Both the position numbers and the translations under genes were made by a program. DNA of 64,000 nucleotides from Deinococcus indicus. GTDB lineage: Bacteria; Deinococcota; Deinococci; Deinococcales; Deinococcaceae. Shown piece by piece: positions 55,391 through 63,270 of the stretch (position 1 is its first letter; every line of letters begins with the position of its first letter). The notes beneath the pieces were generated by a model. The model saw only the letters and a program-made list of their open reading frames with translations. It made no database searches and was not told the origin of the DNA. Location of the stretch: the NCBI RefSeq assembly GCF_002198095.1, contig NZ_NHMK01000020.1, forward strand, positions 124,001 to 188,000, given 5' to 3'.

Positions 55391-56755
55391 CTAGCCGGTC
55401 CAGCCGGCCCAGCCGTACGCACCGGTCTCTTCTGGCACTGGTTCGATCTCTTCTTCGAGCATCAGTTCGGTCAACGCCCACACGAGGGCGTCCATCCGGT
55501 CAGGGGACTTCTCCCCCGGAACCCAGGTCGTCATCTGCCCTTCCAGATCCGGGAACACACCCACGTGATGCACGAGACCCTGCTCGTACAGCGTGCTGAT
55601 CGGCTCAGCCCGCGTGTGTTTGCCCCGGCTGGCCCAGACGGGCCTGACGGGCACGCGCCGGTCCACGGTGCTGATGGTGTGCGTGACCATGTCCCCGCCG
55701 TTGTTCTTCTCGGGGACGATCGCGTCGGCCCGGTGGTAGTGGTACGCGTCGATGCTGGTCTGCGCCCACTCGCTGGGACTGAAGTTCCCGGACAGGTCAC
55801 CCAGGACGTACGCGCGCCCGGCGGCGTCCTTCCCGGCGACGATGATCCCGGTCTCGGCACTGTCGCTGCTCTGGCTGGCCTGGGGATCGATCGCCACTAC
55901 GATCCGGGTGAGGTCCGGCAGGTCCTGGAACGTCAGGCGGAAGCCTTCACGGTTGAACATCGCGTACTTCCACAGCGCGCCAGGTGTGTCCTCGAGGAGT
56001 TCCCCGTCCAACTCCTGCCGGCCCAGGCGCGTGCCCTCGTACTTCCGGATCACGTTCCGCCTGAACGTCTCGGACAGGTTCCCGAGGTTCTCGCTGGTAC
56101 TTCCGCCCGTCAGGACCGTCCCGTCGTCTTTCTTCAGCTCGCGGATCAGGCGGTTCGGTCGGGGCGTGCCCGTCATCACCACGCGCGGATCCTGCCCGAG
56201 ACGCAACCCGAACAGCAGGTTCGACCAGGTGGTGTCCTCCCCGGTTCCCCGGTCCGCGTCGTTCCACGTGGCGGGCTCATCCCCCCACGCGCCGTGATGC
56301 TGCGGGCCGCGGAGTTTGCGGGGCGTTTCGCTGCTGTAGCACTTGAAGCGCGCTCCGTTCTTCAGGTACAGCTCCCCCAGTGAGCGGTTCCAGGAGGTGT
56401 CGACGGATCCGCCGCGCAACTCAGCTTCATCCAGCACGCTCAGCAGGCCCGACTCTCCCTCAACCATCACGTCACGGGCGTCCGCTGCGGTCTGCGCGAC
56501 CAGGGCGAAGCGGCCCCGTGGTGTGTCCCGCGCCCACTGCGCGATGGTTTCCGCGCCGGTCCTGGTCTTCCCAAACCCCCGCCCCGCGAGAATCAACCAC
56601 ACGAACCAGTCCCCGGCGGGTGGCAACTGGTTGAGGCGGGCGGTGGCGAGCCAGGATTGCCGGCGGGTGAGGCCGCTGCGGGTCCTGGGTGCTTTCGGGG
56701 TGAGGCGGGCGACGCGTTTCTGGGTGGCCTTAATCCGCGTCACCATCTCCAGCAT
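55391..56755 (-). CDS. Terminase large subunit
   Basis: 454-aa DNA-packaging motor. The ATPase domain has Walker A AGRGFGKT (57-64) and Walker B GAWGDEPA (Asp159, Glu160); the coupling motif TGTP follows. The RNase H-like nuclease domain begins VAIDPQAS with acidic residues at SGNFSPSEWA and the C-terminal DALVWAL. The start overlaps the small-subunit gene by 26 bp. It is the best marker of a tailed phage here. Confidence 0.95.
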   Translation of the reverse strand: MLEMVTRIKATQKRVARLTPKAPRTRSGLTRRQSWLATARLNQLPPAGDWFVWLILAGRGFGKTRTGAETIAQWARDTPRGRFALVAQTAADARDVMVEGESGLLSVLDEAELRGGSVDTSWNRSLGELYLKNGARFKCYSSETPRKLRGPQHHGAWGDEPATWNDADRGTGEDTTWSNLLFGLRLGQDPRVVMTGTPRPNRLIRELKKDDGTVLTGGSTSENLGNLSETFRRNVIRKYEGTRLGRQELDGELLEDTPGALWKYAMFNREGFRLTFQDLPDLTRIVVAIDPQASQSSDSAETGIIVAGKDAAGRAYVLGDLSGNFSPSEWAQTSIDAYHYHRADAIVPEKNNGGDMVTHTISTVDRRVPVRPVWASRGKHTRAEPISTLYEQGLVHHVGVFPDLEGQMTTWVPGEKSPDRMDALVWALTELMLEEEIEPVPEETGAYGWAGWTG

Positions 56756-57122
56756 CGTTCACCTCCCCTGCCCTGAGGACGTCGCGGGTGATGGCGATCT
56801 CACTGAGGGCTTTGATGGCTCCGGTGACGGCGCTGATGGTGTCGGCGCTGCTGCCGTCGATGCCGCGGATCATTTCGCCTTGCTTGCGGATGGCAACGGT
56901 CAGGGTGAGGTTGAGTTCGTTCGCCCAGTTCTGGGTGATGACGGTGCGGGACAGCTCTGCGTAGAACCGCGCAAGCTCTTCGTCGGTGTTCAGGAGTTTG
57001 CGGTAGTTCTGCAGTGTCCTGAGCGCAATTCCGTGGCTTGCGCAAGCTTGCGCGTCTCCCTGGAGGGCGGCGTCGACCAGGGCCCGCGCGGCGCGGAGGT
57101 TGTCTCGTTTCGGGGTTGCCAT
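56730..57122 (-). CDS. Terminase small subunit
   Basis: 130-aa helical DNA-recognition subunit. The N-terminal helix-turn-helix-like part (LQGDAQACASHGIALRTLQN) and the place before the large subunit identify it. It is the first late gene of the head module. Confidence 0.8.
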   Translation of the reverse strand: MATPKRDNLRAARALVDAALQGDAQACASHGIALRTLQNYRKLLNTDEELARFYAELSRTVITQNWANELNLTLTVAIRKQGEMIRGIDGSSADTISAVTGAIKALSEIAITRDVLRAGEVNDAGDGDAD

Positions 57123-57197
57123 GGGTCACCTCCCTGGGTGGCGCGAAGCTGGGCATGTGCGGCATGACGGACGTGGTCGGGCAGCCAGAATGACGGC

Positions 57198-57602
57198 ATG
57201 AATACGGTGGTCAATGGTGTCAGCGTCAACGGCTGGAGTGGGTACCGCTTTACGCGGCAGGAGTTCATGATCCTGTTGGAGACGAACACTTCCTGGATTG
57301 CGTTGCCGGTAAACAAGCTGAACGCCGTGGCGTACACGCAGGTCCGTCACCCAGCATTCCTGTGGGCGGCCGTGGCGTGCTTCCTGCTGGGCCTGACGGC
57401 CACGACCGACATGCGGCCCTCGATTGGGCAGTACGAGATCGCGGACTGGTACTGGTGGATGTTGGGCTCAGGCGTACTCGTGGCGCTGTACTACCTGTTG
57501 ACGCGCGCCGCGGTCTTGCTCACATCCGGGTCGTACCACGCGGTCCTGCGGGGTACACCTGATGCGATGCGGGAGGTATTCCGGAGTTCAATGCCCTCTT
57601 GA
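57198..57602 (+). CDS. Two-helix membrane protein of unknown function
   Basis: 134-aa protein on the strand opposite to the late genes. An N-terminal soluble part (EFMILLETNTSWIALPVNKL) is followed by two helices (HPAFLWAAVACFLLGLTA; MLGSGVLVALYYLLTRAAVL). CAGAAT ends 6 nt before the ATG, a leaderless-like start. The layout resembles small DUF6232-type membrane proteins. It is a stand-alone gene, probably a moron. Confidence 0.6.
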   Translation: MNTVVNGVSVNGWSGYRFTRQEFMILLETNTSWIALPVNKLNAVAYTQVRHPAFLWAAVACFLLGLTATTDMRPSIGQYEIADWYWWMLGSGVLVALYYLLTRAAVLLTSGSYHAVLRGTPDAMREVFRSSMPS

Positions 57603-57684
57603 GGGCCACACCCAGCTCCTCAGCTGTGCGGTTCGGTGCGTCAATCTGGGTCACGGTGATCGCCTGCAGGCGTTAGGGTTGAAC

Positions 57685-57939
57685 ATGGCAAAAAAGAGAA
57701 GGCGTAAATCGCATCTCGACACCTCCGTGACCACCAGAAACGGTTTGAAGGGTCGATGCGGACCTGTTTCCCAGGCAGAATTGCGCGCTAAGTACGGTCA
57801 TGGTGGCGAGCAAAAACCCGCCCTGATATCTATTTCTATCCAGCGGGATTCTCTGGGCAGTGCAGCCAAAGTAGAAGGCCGCCCAGCGAAAGACCCAAGG
57901 TACTCAGGCCTGAAAGTACGAGACAGAGACCTAACGTGA
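57685..57939 (+). CDS. Small basic protein of unknown function
   Basis: 84-aa basic protein (MAKKRRRKSHLDTS start). TAGGGT lies 5 nt before the ATG. The gene overlaps the 3' end of the convergent 72-aa gene by 9 bp. No family is recognised. Confidence 0.5.
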   Translation: MAKKRRRKSHLDTSVTTRNGLKGRCGPVSQAELRAKYGHGGEQKPALISISIQRDSLGSAAKVEGRPAKDPRYSGLKVRDRDLT

Positions 57940-58149
57940 TGGAGCTCTCCTGATCACCGGCACTTCCCCCATCTCCGGGACGTTCCCCTGCCAGCACTGG
58001 GGCGTGAAGCCCAGCAGGTCCGGCAGGTAGAACGGCTCCCGCACAGGTGGGAACACACGGAGCCTGGGTTCCGGCGGGGGCGGCGGGGACTGAACGAACT
58101 TCAGCAGGCGGGCGCGCCGGGCGGCCCGCTGCTGCGCTTTCTTCGACAT
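57931..58149 (-). CDS. Small protein of unknown function
   Basis: 72-aa protein with a basic, Arg/Ala-rich N-terminus ([19 protein letters not shown]), a run of prolines and an aromatic C-terminal half (FYLPDLLGFTPQCW). It is on the late-gene strand. No family is recognised. Confidence 0.5.
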   Translation of the reverse strand: MSKKAQQRAARRARLLKFVQSPPPPPEPRLRVFPPVREPFYLPDLLGFTPQCWQGNVPEMGEVPVIRRAPSR

Positions 58150-58176
58150 CAGCGGACCACCTCCCAGGCGGCATGG

Positions 58177-58199
58177 AAAAGCCCCGCCGGAGCGGGGCT
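58177..58199 (-). terminator. Rho-independent terminator
   Basis: AGCCCCGC/GCGGGGCT stem followed by TTTTCC on the minus strand, just after the 71-aa membrane-protein gene. Confidence 0.75.
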
Positions 58200-58218
58200 G
58201 AACATTCGGACGGTGAAC

Positions 58219-58434
58219 TTACTGTCCTTCTTCCAGGGCGGCCGTGTTGTACCGGTTGGCGAGAATGAAGAACGTCGGTGCCCAGAGGCCCACGAAGATG
58301 CCGTACCGCTCTCCGTGCGCTTTGCTGGCTTCGTCTTTCGCCTGGCCGCCGTGGGTGGCCCAGATGATGATCGATCCGATGATGGACGCGGCGCCGACGA
58401 CAGTTAGGAAGTTCGAGATGCTGCGGTTACTCAT
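58219..58434 (-). CDS. Small membrane protein
   Basis: 71-aa protein with a hydrophobic N-terminal helix (ISNFLTVVGAASIIGSIII), a charged middle and a second weaker helix (GIFVGLWAPTFFIL). The ATG has GGAGG 5 nt upstream and a terminator follows the stop, so this is an independent unit. Unknown function. Confidence 0.6.
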   Translation of the reverse strand: MSNRSISNFLTVVGAASIIGSIIIWATHGGQAKDEASKAHGERYGIFVGLWAPTFFILANRYNTAALEEGQ

Positions 58435-58563
58435 GTGTCCCTCCAGGAGTGCACGCTGAGGGGTGTGCCCAGCACCGTGCCGCGCGTCCCTCACCTGGTT
58501 TTCAGTGTGCGGGGCGGCGTGCGGGGACTGTGTGTCGGATCGCTCAGGATGAGAGGCGGCATG

Positions 58564-58588
58564 AAAAAGCCCCACGCGGCGGTGGGGC
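58564..58588 (-). terminator. Rho-independent terminator
   Basis: GCCCCAC/GTGGGGC stem followed by TTTTTC on the minus strand, about 170 nt after the lipoprotein gene. Another GC-rich hairpin near 58735-58753 is closer to the stop but has a poor U-run. Confidence 0.65.
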
Positions 58589-58761
58589 GGCCCTCCCGCC
58601 TTCACCTGGGCGGGTCTGTGTTGTTGGGTGACGTGAGGGTAGCGCGGTGGGCGTCAGGCGCGCGTCACGCTTTTGGCTGATTGAAGAATGACACCAACGT
58701 GTCGCCGTTCAGGGTGTGGACGTGAGCAAGCCCCGCACTGGGCGGGGCCGGGTCTTATTGC

Positions 58762-59421
58762 TCAGCGAGAGAAGGCGTTCCAGTCACCGCTGTACGTCGT
58801 CTTCTGCGAAACGATGTCGTAGGTGTACGGGGAAGCCGTTTTCGTTGCGGGGTTGTACGTGTGGAAGCTGACACTCTCGTTCCAGCCGGGCTTCATGACC
58901 ATGTTGTAGATGCCACTGAAACCTCCCGGGCAGCTCACAGAGCCTTTGATTGACCCGTTGCCTTTGGAGTAAGAGAAGGTGGTTTTCTTGATCTTGACGG
59001 TACCGTCAGCGTTTGGCGTCTGAACGGACATCTCGATGAAAGACTTAGTGCCGCCCGTCGTGGTGAAGTTCAGATCCGAGATGCGTCCGTATTCCACGTT
59101 AACGATCTGGAGCTTGGAGACATCACAGTTGAGCGCTTTCATGCCGTCGTAGAAGCCCTGAGTTGTGTACATCCCGAACTTACTGATCATATCGGGCGTC
59201 ACGGTCACCGTGACCGTCTTGTCGGCTTTCAGCGTGCCGAGTTTGCCTTTGCTGAGGTCGTCGGCACTGGTCAGGGTGTATTCGGTGTCAGGCGTGTAGT
59301 TTTTGACCGTGCCGCTCCCCGTGAAAGTCAAGGTGAGTGGGTCGGTGGTGGGGGTTGAAGGGGGGTTGCAAGCAGCGAGGGCCAGAGCGGCGAGGGGCAG
59401 AAGAGCGAGTGGCTTTTTCAT
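58762..59421 (-). CDS. Prophage-encoded lipoprotein
   Basis: 219-aa lipoprotein beginning MKKPLALLPLAALALAAC, a signal peptide with the lipobox LAAC (Cys18). The mature part is Thr/Ser/Lys-rich and beta-like, with two cysteines (ALNCDVSK and VSCPGGFSG) that may pair. Codons are less GC-biased than in the virion genes. Lipoproteins on prophages often block superinfection or alter the surface; that role is inferred. A longer frame to 59454 would destroy the signal peptide. Confidence 0.7.
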   Translation of the reverse strand: MKKPLALLPLAALALAACNPPSTPTTDPLTLTFTGSGTVKNYTPDTEYTLTSADDLSKGKLGTLKADKTVTVTVTPDMISKFGMYTTQGFYDGMKALNCDVSKLQIVNVEYGRISDLNFTTTGGTKSFIEMSVQTPNADGTVKIKKTTFSYSKGNGSIKGSVSCPGGFSGIYNMVMKPGWNESVSFHTYNPATKTASPYTYDIVSQKTTYSGDWNAFSR

Positions 59422-59712
59422 ACAGGTCGGGTATAGCAATGTCTTTTTCGCCATCTTGCCTCACTTGCCTCACATGGACTGGCCCACCCGACGGGGGTGT
59501 GCTGCAGATCACCGGATTCTATTCAGGGTGTTGGGCAGGGCTTCCGGAGTTGCACCGGCGCGGCAGGCATTCACCTGTCGCGTTCTGCTGGCCCTGACGC
59601 GTCCCGGCCGCCACGCCCCGCACTGTCAGGCGTGACGACTGGGTGGAGGTGATCTCCGTCCGGTGACCCTCGAGCGGCCAGCGGTACGGGTGAGGCAGGC
59701 CCGAGGCGCAAC
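59422..59712. other. Intergenic stretch without a convincing gene
   Basis: About 290 bp between the lipoprotein gene and the terminator of the next minus-strand gene. Only short shadow frames are present; it probably holds the lipoprotein promoter, which I cannot place. Confidence 0.35.
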
Positions 59713-59736
59713 AAAAAACCACCCCGGAGGGCGGTG
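59713..59736 (-). terminator. Rho-independent terminator
   Basis: An imperfect CACCGCCC/GGGGTGG stem followed by TTTTTTG on the minus strand, 18 nt after the 181-aa gene stop. Confidence 0.7.
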
Positions 59737-59753
59737 TCAGTTACGGTTTTGGG

Positions 59754-60299
59754 TCAATCCTGCGACTCTACAGATATTGTACGCGCCGATTGCGCAAACG
59801 CAAGGGCTTGTGCGTGCACCCTGGCCTGCTTATCCCCCAGCGCGACAGCGAGATCCAGCACAGCAGTGGCGTAGGCCTGCGCCCTGTCACGCGGGTACGC
59901 CCATCCTCCCTGCCCGCTGTGATGCAGCAGGCTCGCGATGCCCGCCCCGCGGTGAATCTCGCTCAGCAGCGGGTCCGCGCTGCACATGCTGCCCACGAGG
60001 TTGCTGCGGTGCAAGCCGTTCGGGAGGTGCACCATCTCCACCCCGGCCCAGAAGCTGCCGCCCTGACCGGTCCCGCTGGTGCTGTAGTTGCCGATGCCCA
60101 CGACGCGCATGGTGCTGGCCTTGGCGGGTCCGTAGTGCACCTTGACCCTGTCCGTCTCGCTGGTCTCCCACGCCCGGAGTGCCTGGTACCAGACTTCCGC
60201 GTACGCCCGGGCGTCCCGTTGCTGCTGGCGGATGCTGCCCAGCGCCTGCGTGACTTCCTGACGGGCCTGCGGGCTGGCGCGGCGGCGCTGGGCTGTCAC
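59754..60299 (-). CDS. Phage protein of unknown function
   Basis: 181-aa protein with a helical N-terminus (QARQEVTQALGSIRQQQRD), a middle VVGIGNYSTSGTGQGGSFWA and a helical C-terminus. I chose the GTG 5 nt after AGGTGG; a GTG 9 nt upstream is possible. It is the last gene of the early minus-strand block and is closed by a terminator. No family is recognised. Confidence 0.6.
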   Translation of the reverse strand: MTAQRRRASPQARQEVTQALGSIRQQQRDARAYAEVWYQALRAWETSETDRVKVHYGPAKASTMRVVGIGNYSTSGTGQGGSFWAGVEMVHLPNGLHRSNLVGSMCSADPLLSEIHRGAGIASLLHHSGQGGWAYPRDRAQAYATAVLDLAVALGDKQARVHAQALAFAQSARTISVESQD

Positions 60300-60310
60300 A
60301 GGAACCACCT

Positions 60311-60670
60311 ATGCTCGCCTGTCGTACTGGTTTGGCAATGAGGCAATCCAGAGTCCCTATCAACGTGCGGCGCATGATTCCTGCCTTGGCCGGTGCGGTT
60401 TGCCTCTTGCCGATTCTCGGCGTGCTCCTGTCGCTGAGGCCTACCTGGCTGATTCTCAGCCTTGCCCTGTACATGGTCCTGGCCGTTGGCATCGGCGCAC
60501 TGGTCGCCACTACGTCCCGACGGATCCCAAGTGCGTTCGACACCACGGCGGATGAGTTTCGAATCCGGGATCATCCTGGCCGTACGACAGAGTTCCGACT
60601 GGGGTTGGTGTCGGGGCTCTGCGCCCTGCTTGCCGCCGGCGTGCTGAGCATCTTCTGGCAGAGTTTCTAG
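60311..60670 (+). CDS. Small membrane protein
   Basis: 119-aa protein with three helices (IPALAGAVCLLPILGVLL, LILSLALYMVLAVGIGAL and GLVSGLCALLAAGVLSI). An ATG 27 nt downstream is also plausible. It lies on the plus strand between two minus-strand phage genes, so it is another insert in the phage gene order. Unknown function. Confidence 0.55.
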   Translation: MLACRTGLAMRQSRVPINVRRMIPALAGAVCLLPILGVLLSLRPTWLILSLALYMVLAVGIGALVATTSRRIPSAFDTTADEFRIRDHPGRTTEFRLGLVSGLCALLAAGVLSIFWQSF

Positions 60671-60675
60671 GCGGT

Positions 60676-61059
60676 TCACGCACTGACCTGCACTTCCACG
60701 CGGGGGTTGCTCGCGTCGTACTGCGGGAAGTGGTGGTACCCGAACACGAACTTGTCGCCCTTCGGGTACAGGGCATCGACTATTCCCTTGCGGACGTTCT
60801 CCGGGTCGTTGTGCGTCCCGTCCGCGAACCAGCACCAGATGTCCACCCGCACCGGCCGCCCCTGCACCGGCTGTGGCAACCCAGCGGGGGCGTGCTCGCG
60901 GACGTGGTCCTTCCAGGCGTGGTACTCGTTCATGCGCGTCCAGTTGGGCCGCGCGCCCTTCGTGTAGTACCCGACCAACTTCGGCCGCAGTGGCTTGGTC
61001 CGGTCGATCTTCCCGGCGGTCGTGCGGGCGCAGGGCAATGCGGGGATGGTGAAGCGCAT
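60676..61059 (-). CDS. RusA-family Holliday junction resolvase
   Basis: 127-aa endonuclease that resolves Holliday junctions during phage recombination or replication. The family core THNDPENVRKGIVDALYPKG holds the metal-binding Asp residues. The ATG follows GGGAG and overlaps the upstream stop (TGATG). It lies among minus-strand early genes. Confidence 0.85.
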   Translation of the reverse strand: MRFTIPALPCARTTAGKIDRTKPLRPKLVGYYTKGARPNWTRMNEYHAWKDHVREHAPAGLPQPVQGRPVRVDIWCWFADGTHNDPENVRKGIVDALYPKGDKFVFGYHHFPQYDASNPRVEVQVSA

Positions 61060-61688
61060 CACGGGGTCTCCCCGGGCGTTTCTGCGTGCACGCCTTGGTC
61101 ATCAGTGATAGGACAGGGGCAATGAGCCTGCCCGTGCAGCAGAACAAGTGGTACTTCGTCCTGACGCTCGTGTACGGGATCGCCGTGCTCGTGGATTGGC
61201 TGTTCGTGCCAGATGGGTCCGAGTGGCAATGGGTAAATTTCGGCCTGGGTCAGTTGAAGCTGGCTGCCCTCTTCGGACTGGTGGCCCTGTGGGCGTCGCG
61301 CCGCTGGGTGTTCGCCCGCTTGGTCATCGTGTGGGTGGCCCTGGCGGTCATCGGCTGGCCCAAGACGCTGTAACGCCACGCGGTACACGCGCACGCGCTT
61401 GCTGTCCAGTTCGCCCAGCTGCTCCAACTGCACCAGGAGCCTGCGGGTGTAGGCGTGCGGCAGGTTCAGCTTCACCGCGTAGTAGTTCGCGGGCCGGCCG
61501 GGCCTACGCTGCACCAGCTGCAGCACCTGGCGGGCGTCCTGGTTCATTTGTGCCTGTGAGTGCTGGCCGCTCAGCGCGTACGTTCCGGAGTCGAGGTTCC
61601 GCTCATCGCCACTCAGCGTGAATTCCTTCCTCACAGCCTGAACCTGGGCATTTTCGGCTTTCTTCGGGGTGCTGTCGTTAGGGGTCAT
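61059..61688 (-). CDS. Winged-helix protein with an antisense-derived C-terminus
   Basis: 209-aa frame with an AGGAGG 9 nt before the ATG. The N-terminal 110 residues look real: RQVLQLVQRRPGRPANYYAV and LNLPHAYTRRLLVQLEQLGE form a winged helix for DNA binding. From about residue 110 the sequence is the antisense reading of a convincing plus-strand membrane-protein gene and has a His/Gln/Arg/Pro-rich shadow-like composition. Yet the frame stays open to a TGATG overlap with rusA. Either the long protein is real and overlaps, or an insertion removed the original stop. Confidence 0.6.
   Translation of the reverse strand: MTPNDSTPKKAENAQVQAVRKEFTLSGDERNLDSGTYALSGQHSQAQMNQDARQVLQLVQRRPGRPANYYAVKLNLPHAYTRRLLVQLEQLGELDSKRVRVYRVALQRLGPADDRQGHPHDDQAGEHPAARRPQGHQSEEGSQLQLTQAEIYPLPLGPIWHEQPIHEHGDPVHERQDEVPLVLLHGQAHCPCPITDDQGVHAETPGETP
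61122..61373 (+). CDS. Small membrane protein antisense to a phage gene
   Basis: 83-aa protein with three helices (WYFVLTLVYGIAVLVDWLFV, LAALFGLVALWAS and ARLVIVWVALAVIGW). The codons have strong GC3 bias, so the gene looks real. The ATG is preceded by AGGGG. It lies wholly inside the 3' part of the minus-strand winged-helix frame. Unknown function. Confidence 0.6.
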   Translation: MSLPVQQNKWYFVLTLVYGIAVLVDWLFVPDGSEWQWVNFGLGQLKLAALFGLVALWASRRWVFARLVIVWVALAVIGWPKTL

Positions 61689-62106
61689 GAGTCTGGTCCT
61701 CCTGCCGTTGGTCTGGTGGGGGTATGTGGTGTCCCGCTGTTGGGGGCGTGGTTTTCCGTGTGGTTGGGGGGGTATGGTGCTTCTTGGATGAGGCGTCTCC
61801 AACTGGGGAGTCGGCGTGCCTCGTCCACCATGGGTGGAGCGTCGCTGGTTGGCGCTGGTGTGGTTGTGGGGAGCGGTGTGAGTGGGTCCGTTCTCGAATG
61901 CGAGGTGGATGCTGGCCTGCACGTGGGTGTGTGGGGCGTGGGCGATGGCCGCGCTCTTCCCGGCGTGCGGGCATTTGCTGTGGGTGGGGCAGCAGGGGCG
62001 TGACTCTGCGTGATTTCGGTCCTGCTGGGCTTCCGTAAGGGTTTGGCAAGGTCAGTTGAACAGTCGCTCACTGGTGTGTCCGTGGGGTGCCGGGTACGGT
62101 GGCGGC
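61689..62106. other. Stretch with no clear gene
   Basis: 418 bp in which several frames are open on both strands but none has convincing codon use or composition; the minus-strand frames are extremely Pro/Thr/His/Arg-rich. A minus-strand frame ending in a 4-bp overlap with the winged-helix gene start is the best candidate, but I cannot support it. Confidence 0.35.
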
Positions 62107-62385
62107 ATGGTGGAAGTGAGTGGTCAGGCTTGGGACGTGTGGTTGCGGTTGGAGCGGCAGGGGTGCGTGGTGGAGACGGAGAAGCACCTGCATCCGAAGT
62201 GGGATCGGGTGGTGTTTGTGGTGACGGTCTGTCGGCGGGGTGTTGTAGTGGCGACCGGGTCGGGGCCAACGGAGCGGCAGGCGTTCCTGGCGGCGTTGAT
62301 TGAGGCGGTGCAGCTGGAGGCAGTGCCGTGTGGGCCTGTGGTGCCGGCGGTTGTGGGTGGTGACAGGGTGGCCTTCCTGGCTTGA
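62107..62385 (+). CDS. Small protein of unknown function
   Basis: 92-aa protein (MVEVSGQAWDVWLRLERQG start; VVVATGSGPTERQAFLAALI in the middle), alpha/beta in appearance. TACGGT lies 6 nt before the ATG, a leaderless start. Plus strand, surrounded by minus-strand phage genes. No family is recognised. Confidence 0.6.
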   Translation: MVEVSGQAWDVWLRLERQGCVVETEKHLHPKWDRVVFVVTVCRRGVVVATGSGPTERQAFLAALIEAVQLEAVPCGPVVPAVVGGDRVAFLA

Positions 62386-62399
62386 GGGCGTGCTGGTGT

Positions 62400-63224
62400 T
62401 CATGCCTGGATTTCCCCGGCGAGGTTCAGGACGGCTTTTTTGAGCCAGTCGGCGGGTTCGCCGGAGGCGATGGTCGCGTGGGTGTGCGTGTCGATCACGA
62501 GGGCGTGCGCTTTGGGGTTGCCGCTGGGGTCGCGTTTGATGACGATGCGGAGTTCCTGGGTGTCGGTGAGGTGCTGCTGGGCGTAGGTGAGGCACCAGTC
62601 GGTCCAGCCTCCCCGGCCGGTGCTGCTGGCCTGCTGCCGGCTGTCTTCGATGTGCTGCTTCTGGCGTTGCAGTCGTTCGTGCGTGCCGGTGCTGACGTTC
62701 TCGGCGATCGCGGCGGCGCGTTGCTCACCGGTCAGGGTGTGCAGGGGGACCTCGGCGCCGGTGTCGGGGTGCTGGACGGTGGCGTGCGCGTCGATGCTGG
62801 CGGCCACTTCCGCTGCGGCCTTGACCTGGCTGGTGGTGGGCTTGTCGCTGCCGGTCGCGGTCTTCAGGTACTGGGCGACAGCGACGATCTGTTCGGGTTC
62901 CAGGTGCTGAACGACCTTCGCCGCTTCTTTCAGCTCCCGCGCCTGCCGTTCGTTCTCCGGCTGTAAACCGATGGTTGACAGGGCGTGCGTGGTTTCGGCC
63001 GCGTCGATGAGTTGCTGGGCGCGCTGGCGGGACCAGCCCCACACCTGCTCGCAGTAATCACCGAAGGTGCGGTGCGCGGCGCGGTACAGGCGCTGGTCGC
63101 GGATGGTCAGGAGGGCTTCTCCGACGGTCACGAAGCCGTGCCAGCCGCCACGGATGGTGCTCTCGAGCTGGGTGAGGGTGGTCTGCTCTTGGGTGGTGAG
63201 GGGTTCAGGGGTGGGGTGAGTCAT
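62400..63224 (-). CDS. Phage DNA-binding-like protein
   Basis: 274-aa protein. The N-terminal half (GGWHGFVTVGEALLTIRDQR, then FGDYCEQVWGWSRQRAQQLI) resembles the helical SPO0J/ParB-KorB-like or DUF3102-type proteins encoded in phage early regions, where the second block forms an HTH. A coiled part follows (about 130-200) and a small beta C-terminus. The ATG is preferred over a TTG one codon earlier. Function is probably in replication or regulation. Confidence 0.65.
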   Translation of the reverse strand: MTHPTPEPLTTQEQTTLTQLESTIRGGWHGFVTVGEALLTIRDQRLYRAAHRTFGDYCEQVWGWSRQRAQQLIDAAETTHALSTIGLQPENERQARELKEAAKVVQHLEPEQIVAVAQYLKTATGSDKPTTSQVKAAAEVAASIDAHATVQHPDTGAEVPLHTLTGEQRAAAIAENVSTGTHERLQRQKQHIEDSRQQASSTGRGGWTDWCLTYAQQHLTDTQELRIVIKRDPSGNPKAHALVIDTHTHATIASGEPADWLKKAVLNLAGEIQA

Positions 63225-63270
63225 CAAGGGTCACCTGGGGGCCGCCAGGTGCGCGGCCCCGTGTGTCTGG

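Noticed and set aside
61560..62038. Gly/Val-rich plus-strand and Pro/Thr/His-rich minus-strand frames
   Set aside because: Both compositions are typical of shadows of GC-rich DNA; no frame had supporting start signals strong enough to choose.
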